From CAZDME01 sp964506785 [NCBI: uncultured bacterium] (lineage in GTDB: Bacteria; CAZDME01; JAYEMH01): a DNA stretch of 13,596 bases. The notes below the pieces were generated by a model, which saw only the letters and a program-made list of their open reading frames with translations, had not been told where the DNA came from and made no database searches. The stretch is taken from NCBI GenBank assembly GCA_964506785.1, contig CAZDME010000039.1, positions 1-13,596 of the forward strand, given 5' to 3'. The stretch's first letter is position 1. The number at the start of each line of letters is the position of its first letter. The translations under genes were made by a program, and so were the position numbers. Positions 1 through 12,000 of this stretch are shown piece by piece.

Positions 1-3000
1 AAGAGAAAAAAAAGTTAGAAAAAAAAAAGAAAAAAAACGGTATAGAAAATGCCTTGAAAGATAAAAAGCTGAAAGAATTCTGGGAAAGGTTGGAAGGGGT
101 AATAGAAGAACATGGCATAGAGGAATTATTTTATTTTGAACCTCAGCGGAGCAAACAGATGTTTCCTTTCCATTCAGAGCAGGCTGAATTGGAAAAAGCT
201 AAATTGGGAGTAGTTGAACAGCTTCTCTCTCTGGGAGATTACAATCTTTATATACAGAATAGGGAAAGACAGCTGATAGCCTCGGAAATAGGCCTTTACC
301 CGTTTTTATTTAGCCTTCGCTTCTCCAGTGACGAAGAGTTAGAGGCGATATATGGTGAAAAAGGGCGTATATCGCGCGGTGATTGGCAGCAACTAAAAGA
401 TATAGTTCTTGGTAAATCAGGAAGGGTGAAAGTTCCGGTAGTTGAAATAGCTGATTTATTAGATGAGCGAAATAAGGGTTTCTATGGCCATGCCGAAAAT
501 GTTAATGTTACAAGAAGAATCTGGCGGTCTTTACATTTAGACCGGGAAGGCCGAAAGGCGCTCGGGCTGGATGAGGCGGTTAATGCAAAGAGGATTTTTT
601 ATCCGGATGAATTTAAACCCGGTGAAGGCAGTTCTTGTCAGGGAATCATTAAGGGGACGGTTAATACCGGCAGAAAGGTTATCGTTGACCATAATAGCTA
701 TATCGAAATTGAAAAGGGAAAAGCACTATTTATCCCCAGCGGATTTATTATTGATAATTGCCGGTTTGAAATCACTGAAAATTTTCCGGTCAGGTTTTAC
801 GGAGAGAAAGGACGGGTAACCGGGCTGGAATGGACTGCCGGTAAGGAACTTTACGATGTCAATGGAGCGAAGGTGGAAGAATTGATATTACGCGGCGATG
901 AAACAGTAACCGCAATTGATATTGTTGATAAAAACGGCCAGACCAAATCGTATCTTTGCCGTTTAATTAACAGCCTGCCCCGCCGGGAGGTTAAAATAGG
1001 AGATATCTATAATATTCAGGATGAAGACGGCTGGAAGTATTTAGTCAACCAGCATCCGGAAATGCTGAGCCAATATGAAGATAAGTGGGAGGAGATTAAG
1101 GAGAAACAGTTTATAGATTTAGAAATATTTGGCGGATTCACCTATTATGAAGCTTTAAAACGGGTTGATGCTCTGAAATCGTACCAGAGGACAATTAACC
1201 TGCAAATAATGCTTCAGGAAGAGGAGAAAGGACTGGGTATTGAAGAAATATTTAAGGAAGAATTTAAAAAAGCGGCCCCATTCCTTTCCCCGCGGGAACA
1301 GCTTATTATTCTTCTGAGGGCCTATACTGATTTTACTTTAGGAGAGATTGCCGAAAATGAAGAATTTCTTGATTTTACCGGTAATGCCAAAACCGGAAAG
1401 AAAGTTGGCAAACAGAGAATTGGAGATATTCAAGATAATGCTTTAAGTAAGTTGAGAAAGTGGAATATGGAGCTGGCCTCTTTTTCAGCCATGCTTGAAA
1501 GAAAAAGTTCCAAAGAAATAAATAATATCCCTGAAAATTTCCGCATGGCCTTGTTTAATTTAAGCAAAGAGGAACGGAAACAGCAGATGATACCTCGAGC
1601 GAAAGTGGAATTATATCTCTGGGCAATAAATAGGGACCCGAAGGGAATAGAAAAGGAATGGACTATAGCGAAAATTGCCCGGGATTCGGGTATTAGCGCT
1701 GTTACTATTATAGCTCATTTGCCGGCTGTCCAAAAACTCCTGGATACCGAAAACCTTCCGTCAATTAAGATAAAAGAAACCAAGAAGAAAATACTCAATC
1801 CACAAAAGGAAATTTATCAATGGGCCTGTATGAGGGATGAAGAAGGGAAAGCCAAAGAATGGAGCCAGGAAGAAATCAGCCGGGCGACGGGCTGTACTCT
1901 AGAGCAGGCAGATAAATATCTTCCTGATGTTGAGCTTGATTTGCAAAACAATAATGAAGGTATAATTAAATTAAAGCCGGATTTAGTAACTGTTACCGGC
2001 CAGAGTTATATGGTTAACTATTTCAACCTCGATATCAATCAAGAAGGGTTATATCCTTCTCCTATAGAATTTGAAGGGAATAAACTACAGGAAATAGTCG
2101 GCTGGGGTGATTCCGTGAGTGAAAAACTGCAGCCATTTAGTATACGGCTTGGGCAGGAAAAAAGAAATTTCAGAATTTTATATGATGAAGTAAAAAGAAG
2201 AATAATACTATTGAGGGAAATAAATGGTAGATGTATCCCGAGTGAATACTTCGAAATACAGTTGGAAGGAAAGTGTAAAGGTTTAGTTTGGTACAAATAT
2301 AGTGAAGGGAAATCTGTTCTGGGTGCGGTCCCGCCGGTATTTACAGGGTTGGAAAGAAAAATCGGAAAATCGGAAGAATCAAAGATAGACAAAACGTTGA
2401 TTATCGGAGCGGTGCGCGAAGCGGTGGAGGCCAGAGAATTAGAGTTAAAATATCCTGAAGCCACTGTCTATTTCTTAGCCCGTCTTCCGGAAGATGATAG
2501 ATATATCCGGGCATATCCGGTCCAGGGAAAAATAACAAATAGCCCGTTTATGGTGCAGGAAGAAAAACAGGTAAGCCAGTTAGCCGATAGTTATGCCGTT
2601 GATAAAGATAGCCGGTTGAAGGTTATTGCTGAATCAGGGAGGCATGAGGTTAATGAAATGGTCGAGAAATTTGCTAATCTTCTGGTTTTATTGGATAACC
2701 AGGGAATTAAACCGGCGGATGAATTAACGGTTTCTATAACCGGACTGACTTCAAAACCGGAAAGAACCAGGCGTTTTATATCGGAAAGAACAGGTAGAAA
2801 AAGAGAAGAAGATGCCGGGAAGATAATCGAAGGTATTTTTCAGGCGCTTAGGGCGCGTAAAAGAAAGGATTTAAGCGGAAAAATTGAAGAACTTACCTCA
2901 AGCGGAAGGCTCATCCTGCGATTTGCCGGAGTTGACCTTGCTTATAGGTTTGATAAAGAGGAGAGAAAATGGGTAAAGGCAGGGGTGCAAGATAAGGCAG

Positions 3001-6000
3001 CTAAAAACAAAGGTTCTCTCAAAAAATGCCTTGAGACGATGCTGAATAATGGTTGCTTTATATACGAAGATAAGGATAACTCGCTAAGCTTGGAAAAATT
3101 AATCGAGTTAAGGGGGATTAACCCACAGACCGGAAAGTCATACAGCCTTCCTACCGTCAGTCGAGAATTAAAATGCCTTTCTAATCTGGGTTTAGTGAAG
3201 AAGCATAAAGTTGATGGGATAATCAAATTTTATCTTGGTGACCAGCTAAAAGGCATATCAGAGGAGGTTAGAGAAAAAATTCTTGCTATCCCTCAGCTGG
3301 ATAAACATGCCATTCCAGACGAAGAAATGGGCCGATTAGTGAAAGGCCAGTGGGAGGAAATTGCCGGGATTGAGGATTTATCTATTTTTCTAAAGCAGGA
3401 TAGTCAGAAGCCATTTGGTAAACGAGTTGAAATATTCCAGGAATTAGGTCAACTTATGCTAAAGGGCCATTATCAAAGAGGGAATTCGCTGGCAGAGATT
3501 TTAAATGAACTCCGGCAAAAAGAAAATAAAGGTTTAATAGAGTTGACCATTCCCCGGGTGAATTTTATCCGCAGGCTTATTAAAACCCGCACCAGAGAGA
3601 TGGAAATAAATGCCCCCTCCGTCTATAACGCCGCAGATAAAGTTTTTGAAGCGCTTTACCCTAAACTCTCTCAGGCTCTGAAAGATTTAACCGCTGAATT
3701 ATCCAGAGAGATTCTGGGGGTAGAAATTTTGGGAATAGGAAAAGAGGGAAAATATACGACTAAAGATGGAATTCTTTTCCTTGATAAAAAAGGGTATAAA
3801 TTTGGTCCAAGGTTTTCCAATGTCCGGATTGAGTATGAAACCCGTTTAGCGGAAGCTATCCCGGCCGGAGAGACAAAAAAGAAAAGGATGGTAACCAGAG
3901 TATGGTTTTATAAAGATGGGATGGGACCAGAGCAGTTTTCTACCGCCAGGGATAAAAAGACAGGAAAACTTTTGTTTTCTTTTAGAAAACTGCGCCGTTC
4001 TAAATACCTCTCTATGGGAGAAGAATACAAAACTGAGGATGGCATTATCATCAGGACAATGCTGACAGACGGAGTGCCCTATATAGGCGGAGAAAAACCT
4101 TATCCTTGGCAACCAATGATTTCTTATCGGAATGTCTGGGTAGATATACATGTTCGAAAGGGAAAAAGAGTTAGCCTGCGTTTTATTAGGTTTGAAGGTG
4201 GGAATGAAATTATTGACTGCCAGGGTAATTTTCATCCCATTATCTATTTTGGGGAGGGTAAAGATATCAACAGGCAGTTAAAGGAAAAACTTCCTTCAGT
4301 AAAAACAAAGGACGAATATCAGGTAAATGCGGAACAATTTAAAGAAGCCCTTCGGCAGGCGGGTTTGCCGGAAGAGATTATTAAAGGCCTTTTTGATGGC
4401 CTGGTTAACAAAATGACTTCGCTAAAGATTAAAGCTGCCAGAAGGCGGCAGTTTGCAAAAAGTGGTTTGATTAGCCAAAAACAGCCGGGAATGCTTAAAA
4501 ATATCGGGACAATCCCTTCAGATAAATTTTCCGAGCGCTTTCAACTTGAGGGGTTTGCCGAAACTATAAAAGATGAATTTAATAAATTTCGCTCAGGCGA
4601 TGAAGATTTGGCTGGTTATGATTCACTTCAGGCGGGAGAGCTTGTTGTTAGGGGTTACACCCGGGAATATTTTAAAAAGATTAAATCTGAGACCGGCCTA
4701 TCCCAGCCCTATACCTATGATTTCTTGAGGACGCATCGTTATCCGGGAAGCAAGGGGAGCCAACGTAAATTCATTGCTTCAGTAGAGCGGAAAAATGAGA
4801 GAAATCGCGAATTCAGAAAGAAAAAATTTAAAAAAATAGTTGACAAAATCGATATAAGAAGGATTGCTGAGGAATTCAGTATAACGGTGCCTTTCGTCAA
4901 AAGGGCTTTGGGACGCACCTTAGACGTTAAACAGACCTTAAATAGTTTGGATAAAGTTAAGTCGGCATCTTTAGAAAGCGGTTTATCCCCACTGCTTGCC
5001 TTTCATCTAGTGGGTGTATATCAAATGTCCAAAGAGGATATTAATGAGGGGATTATTACTCTCGCGGATGTTTATAGAAACTTGGAGGAGAAAAGAGCCG
5101 ATGAAATCCAGGTTTTTAAAGGAGAAATTAACTCTTTGAAAAAGCAACTTTTGTGTCTCCAAAGTGACGAAGATATAAATTTGTATCAAGAGAGCCGTAA
5201 AAAACTGGCAGATAATATACCACTAATCAAGTACGATATTGGGAGAGGAAATCCTAAGCTCGATTACATCAAGCAGATTGTAATTGGAAATTTTGAGAAG
5301 AAAAAAGATGGATATCCGCGCTATAAAGCTTTTGATGAGGCCAAAGAAATTAAAGAAGCCGGGGAAGGTATTGTCAATTCAAGAAGGACCCTGAGGGGAT
5401 ATCGTGCTCAAGTAACCAGGCTGTGGCAGGAATTCATTGGATTCGAAAAAAAGATTCAAGACGAGAATATTATAAAGGCCAAAGAAACAATGGAGGGGAC
5501 CTTAAAATCGGTCTTAGCCCAGTTAAAATTATTATCCCCCGAAAATTGTAGCCAGATAGCCAAGGTGATACCCAGACACCTTTTTGATGTCCGCCATAGC
5601 TTGCGAAAGAGAATTGTTGAAAGGATGCGCAGGGGTAACCTCTTAACGGATAAGCAGGCAGAAATGCTTATTAAACAGGATGTGGCAGTTTTTGAGAAAC
5701 GGTTTAATTTGTCTTTATTTTGTCAAAAGCTTAAAGAGAATATGCAGCGATTGGCGATTGAGCCGGTAGAAGGACAAAAAAGCGGATTTGCGGAGTTTTA
5801 CATCCAGAGGATAGTAAGCAATGGATATGCCTGGAGTCTAATCGATGAAATGTACAAATATATTTCCGGGTTGAACAAAGAGTTACTTTTATCGATAATT
5901 AGCGTGCGGAATCCGGGGGCCTATATATTTGTCAACTTCGAAGTTCTATTGCCGTCTTATCTTGAAGAAATAATGGAAAAACTAAAAAATGGAGATAAAC

Positions 6001-9000
6001 TGAATACAGTTAAATTATGTGCCTTGATTAAAAACGGCCAGAATAATAATAAAGAGGCTATTGTTGTCGGGCAAAAGGCTTTCAGCCTTCTTTATAAAGA
6101 TTATCATTCTAAATACGGTAATAGATTGGAAGAAATCGTTAAGAAGTATCTTCCAGATTGGTCGTTGAGAGATGATTTTTTACAAAAAGCTAAGCTGGCC
6201 TGGGTGAAAGGAGTACTGAAAGGTCTTCCAAATTATAGCAGAGATAATGTAAGTCCGGGATACGAAGACAGCGGAAATAATGATGAAAAGTTCTGGGATA
6301 AAGTAGAAGATAATTTTATCCTAGAGTTCAGTACGCCAGAAGAGAAAGCGCGCAGAAGAGATTATTTCTCCTTTGTCTCCATAAACACACCGGTAAAAAA
6401 TAAAAAAGCAGAATCCAAAGGGAAAGACGGCGGTAAGGCGACGATATCGGATTTTAATTCAGACAAAAGCTTAGAGCAATGGAGTTTATTTGATAGAAAG
6501 GATGTAATAGATGCCTTTAATAAACTGGAGCAATCTGAACAGGATGTTATTGAACGGGTTATGATTAACGAATTACCTTTAGAGGAGGTGGCTGAAGAAT
6601 TAGGCTATGAAGTTATAGAGCTGCGTAAGGTTCTGGGGAATGCCGAAGGTAAATTAAGAAAAGTTCTATCCGCCAAGGGGTTTGGCCCGGAAGAAACTCC
6701 GCAAAAAAAATCCGGGTTGATTTCTATCCCGAAGCCGGGGTCCCCGGATTCTACTTCGCGCCACTATATACCTCAAAACATGAAAAATGCTTTTAGAGCC
6801 GGAGCCTTAAATCTTCTGGGTGTCCCTTCCTCCTTTCCGACTGATAGGGCTTTTTTGAAAAGAGCTGTCGGGCGAAAGGCGGTATGGAGAGATAGATCGC
6901 TTGATGATGATTCGGTGAAGAAGTTAGAAGAGCTGAATGAATTAGCGGATGAACTGGGGATGCTTATTGATGATACTCCGAAGGATGAAAAATACGACAG
7001 GTATTTATTTGTCTGGATGTTCAGGAACCAGAAGCTGTGTGAAGCAATAAACGACTGCCTTATTGAAATAGACTGGATTATAGATAGATGGAGAGGGAAT
7101 GAAAGGGAAGAGGCATTTGCCTTTAAGTTAAAGCGGGCCGCGGAGGCGCTTAAGGAGCAGCCGGCAGAGAAAGGTGAAGGACTTATTTTTCAAACAATAG
7201 GGGATTTATTGGGACTGACCAGGCAGAGAGCGCAGCAGTTACACCAGGAGGCGGCGTTATTTTTTGCTGAAGGGAACCCGATAGAAGCAATTAACGGAAT
7301 ATTAGATAGTTTTAATGACGAATCTATGGATGATCGGTCAGGGAACCATCTGAATGGTCTATTGGAGAAAATCAAAAAAGGGCCGTTATCATTCGCTCCC
7401 CGCTTCAGTGAAAAGGCAGAAGCGGTAAACTGGCTGAGAGGCAACCGCCATTTATTAGGTAATAAAGCCTTAGGCCATCTTATGCGTGAATTATGGAGAT
7501 TAGGTAAGATTCCCTTCGGTGAGATTATGGAATGGCAGATGTTTGCGGCAGCATTTGATTATGCTTTAAAAAACGAAGGCTTAGTTAAAAAAGAAGTTGA
7601 ATCTGCTTGGCGGAATTTAAAGGAAAATGAGCGGGAGAAAATCAAGAAAAACCCTTCTAAAATTATTAGGTATATAGATAAGGGTAAATTTACCTATTTG
7701 AAAGGGAAGGAGGGGAAAAGCACTGTTCTTTCATCATCCTATTTCTATCTAATTATTCGAATCGGTCTGGGTTTATATTTGAAGGGGGGAAAAGACATTT
7801 CTGCAAGAGAAATTACCCGGGCGGGATTATTCAAAACTATGGCTTTTTTTGCCGGCTTTGGATTTTTAACCGGTATTTGGGGTGTTGGGTTTGTTGGATT
7901 AATCTCTTTAGTTATTTCGGGGACAGCTTTACTTGAAGCATTTTATGTGAATAAAGCTTTGGTTGAAGGAAGCCGAGAAATTCGGGCCGGACCAGAAGAA
8001 ATGGATAGATTGATTCCGGCCTTCCGCTATGAAGCTCAGCCGACAGAAGAAGGGGAAAATAAAATTTGCTATATAGATAAAGAAGGCCGGCTCAGAGTTA
8101 ATCACTTAGCCATGAACCATATCCCTAAACCTCTCCAGTATCACTTCCTTTTTCATGAAAGAATCCATCAGTTAATTAAAACCCGCTCAAACAGATTCGA
8201 TGAAGTGCTTGCTTATTCGCTGCAATTCCTGCCTTTCCTATATCCGGTAATTTCTTTAATAATTTCTATTGCTTCTTCAAGCTCCTTTTCAGATGAGGAA
8301 GCCAAACCCAAAGTCTTAAAGGTCTGTCCCACCTACGGAGAGGCAAAATGGCTGGTTAAAAATACTAAAGGACTGTTTGTTATAAGAGAGGATTTTGATG
8401 GTGAAGATAAGAATTTTTATATCAGAGCCCTGTATTTAAAAGAAGACGGCCGGGAAGAACCAGCGGGATTCTGCCGATTCAAAGTATCAAGCCTTCAGGC
8501 GTTTACCGGGGAAGACAGCACTGATCTTGGGGTTAAAAAGGAATATCAAAACTTAGGATTAGGAAGAATTATTCTGGCAGCTTTAATGAATTCAGCTAGG
8601 GATAAAGGGTGCCATCTTTTTATTGCAAAGCAGCCGCAAACAGCTCTTTTTGATGTGCTTGGGTTTAAGGCTAACAGCGGGGGATCAGTGGTCGGGGCAT
8701 ATAATGCATCTTTTGCCCCGAAGGAGAAAAGCAATGACTTAGAATTGCTTAAAAGATTAGCCGTGCCTATAGATGAGGCAGAAGAATATGTTGACTTAAA
8801 TGAATCGGGTTTAGATATCAAAGCTATTATTTTTGATTTGGATGATACTTTATATAGAAACGAAGCATTAAAGGAAGATTATGATAACGAAGGGATTAAA
8901 TTTGTAGCCAAAAGGCTTAAAATAGCCAATCCCGAGACGGTTAAAAAGATATTTTATAATACCCAGCGGGGTTTATCCGAAAAATTTATGGGGCTTTACG

Positions 9001-12000
9001 GCCGCCCGGCAACGCGCAGTGAAACATTAGAGCAACTGGGCATTAAAGTGGAAGATTGGGGAAAATGGAACAGAAAGAAAATCCGCCCGGAAAGATATCT
9101 CACCCGGGATGTTGAATTGCAAAAATCTCTTGTTTCTCTTTCAAAGAAATATAAATTGGCTATTGTAACTGATAATAGCTATGTGCAGACGAAAAGGATA
9201 TTAAAAGCTTTAGGAATTAAAAAGTATTTTCGGGTGATTAAAGCCGCTGCCCGCAAGCCAAATCGGGCAGTTTTTCAAGCGGCTGTGAAAGAACTTGGAG
9301 TGGAGCCTGAGGGATGTATTGCTGCCGGCGACAGATATGAAATAGATGTCCAACCGGCCAAAGAAGCCGGGGCGCAGGAAGGAATCCTTATCAGTTCGCC
9401 TGAGGATATCTATAAGTTAGAAGGGCACCTGCAATATAGAAAAAGATTTATTCAGTATTTTATTCAAAATAAGCCCAAAGAGTTTTATCTCGAAGATATT
9501 CTTAAGGTGTATAGGGATTTATCTAAAAAGGAAGTTATATATATCATCAATGCCTTGGCAGAGCGGAAATTGAGTGGTGAATATTTTGAAATGTTTGACG
9601 ACACAGGCAACCCGAGCGGGAAAATTAAGAAGATAGAAGGTGTGCGTTTAGAAGGTAAGAGGGAAATAAAAGAGCCGGATAATCTCAATAGGATAATAGA
9701 TGAACATCCAGAGGTTGTTCTGGATAATTCAGAATTGGGCCGGGTGGTAAGCCTCAGGGAAATATGGCCTTTTTTAAATCAGGAAGGGGAACAATTATTA
9801 AGGGAGTTTTGGACCAATAAAGAGCCGGAAACACTTAAAGCTAATTTGCTGATTGGTTCTGGAGGGGAAATTTTAGGTTATCTTCAATATACTTTGAAAA
9901 GCGGCACTAAAGCAGAGTTAGATTTTATTCAGGTTATTCAAAAGCCGGCAGGCATTGAAAACCGCCGTATATATTTAATTTTGATGGGCGCTTTAATTGG
10001 AGAATTAAAAGCCCAGGGAATTAAAGAGTTCAGTTGGATTGCACTACCAGGTTCCGAGAGGTTTTACCATAAATGCTTATCGGAAAGAATGGATTATATA
10101 ACTAATGGAGGATACAAATTTGTCGCTTATCTGGACACAGACGGGCGTTTAAGTAAAAGGCAGAAAGAAGAACAGAAGCGGTTTTTCAAATATTTTGTGC
10201 GTCGGGAAGCAAAGGGCGAATCGATTGAAGATAAAGAAAGAGTTACACCTTTAAAAACTAAGGTTTCTAAGATTACTAATCCCCAAAAATTACCAAGTAA
10301 GGTAAGAGAATACTGGCAGGGGCACGAATTTTTATATATCCTTGAGAATAAAAAGTTGGGGTATGCCGCTTATGTAGGCGTCCACGCCTATTTTAAAGAC
10401 TGCCTGATAGACGGGAAATTACAAGCCATAGGAGGCATCAGAAACAAACCATATAGGAATAAGACTGAGGCAATAATAGATGTTTTGAAATTATCGGAAG
10501 GGATGTCTAACAAAAATATTTTAGCCGGGGTTCCCTTAGGCGGGGCAAAGATAGTTTTGCCTGATTTCTCAAGAGATTTAATTTCTTTTAACCCGAGGGT
10601 TAAGTTATTTAAACCTTTAGTCTCACTTATTTCTTCGGTTAACAGTTTGTATAACAAATTTCTTAGAAGAAGGGTTCTTAAAAATCTCGCTTTGACCCTG
10701 GAAGAATTAGGGGTGATGATTACCGGGCAGGATGTGGGAATAAGCAAAAAGGATGTAAACTATATGGCAAAATACGCTCCCAATGTAATCAGCGGCACTC
10801 CGGGCCGGGCCCTGGGAGGGAAGCCGACTACGCCTTTTACAGCTGAAGGCGTTTATTATGGAATAAAAGAGGCCGTGAAATTTGCTTATGAGAAGAAATT
10901 ACCTGGTTTTGATTCTCCAAAGTTGAAGGGAAAGAAAATAACATTACAGGGATTAGGCGGGGTTGGAAGCAGATTATTAAACTATCTTTTAAAAGACGGG
11001 GCAATAGTTTATGCCGCTGATGTCAATCCTGAAGCTGTAGAAAGGGTTAAAAAAGAATATGCTAAATTTTTGGAACAAAACTTATTTATTGTGGAAAATC
11101 CGGATGAGATTTATCAGGTAAAGGCCGATATATTTTCGCCATGTGGATTAGGGGCGGTATTGAATGAGAAGACAATTCCGTTATTAAAAGAGTCCGGTAT
11201 AAAGGTTGTTGCCGGGGCAGCCAATAATCAATTAGCGAATCCTGAGAAAAATGGTGATGGCCAACGTTTATTTGAAAGTGGAATTATTTATGTTCCGGAC
11301 TATGTTATTAATTCAGGCGGTGTCCTGGCGGCTGCCAGTGAAGCTTTAGGATACGATTTATCCGCCAAGGTTAAAAATATTGCCCGGACAGTAAGGGAGA
11401 TTTTGGGGAAATCGTTTAAAAAGAGAAAACCTGCATCTGAGGTTGCTGATATTTTAGCCGGGGAGAAAATAAAGGAAATTAGAGTAAGCCGCTTTGAAGG
11501 AAAAACTTCATCAAAAGGGACGATAGCAAAATGCTTTAAGACAATGTATGAAAATGGAATTTTCAAAGGGAACGCTAAGACCCGCCGCCAATTAGAAGAA
11601 TTGAGGGGCTTAAGTAGAAGCACCCTCCAGAGAGAATTAAGCGGCCTTGAGGCGATTGGATTGGTTGGAGTTGATAATTCCAATCCACAATTGCCAAAAT
11701 ATTATTTAACTGATAGATTGCGCGCCCCGCCTGAGGTAATAGAGAAAATTTGCAGCATAGGTGTCACCTCCGATAATCCGAAAGGGCTGCTTAACCGCTT
11801 TGAAATTCCTGCCGAGAAAATTTATTCCCTAAAAGTCATTGTCGATAATATATTATCCGATTGGCCTTTTATTTCTTTTGACGACAGGCCGATTGGCCAG
11901 ATTCCTGATTCAACTGAGGTTACAGACGAAAATTTAAAGAAAGAGATTATCAACTCCCTTTCGGTTAGGGGAATTGGTTCTATTACTTTCCATGAAGGGA

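Noticed and set aside
571-819. Plus-strand open frame of 82 codons in another frame
   Set aside because: It overlaps the giant frame without any motif, and its length is within chance expectation beside a long coding frame.
2039-2464. Minus-strand open frame of 141 codons
   Set aside because: It lies wholly opposite the continuous + strand frame, has no recognisable motif and no supporting ribosome binding site context. It is a by-product of the codon bias of the real gene.
3846-4235. Minus-strand open frame of 129 codons
   Set aside because: Opposite the real frame, with composition typical of an antisense shadow (Ser/Phe/Leu/Pro-rich) and no family match.
5085-5103. GGAGGAG sequence followed by an ATG, looking like an internal translation start
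   Set aside because: The ATG at 5101 is out of frame with the giant gene. Purine-rich Glu/Lys codons produce many such sequences here by chance.
10388-11683. Minus-strand open frames at 10388-10747 and 11300-11683
   Set aside because: Both lie opposite the well-conserved dehydrogenase domain and the winged helix after it, so they are shadows.
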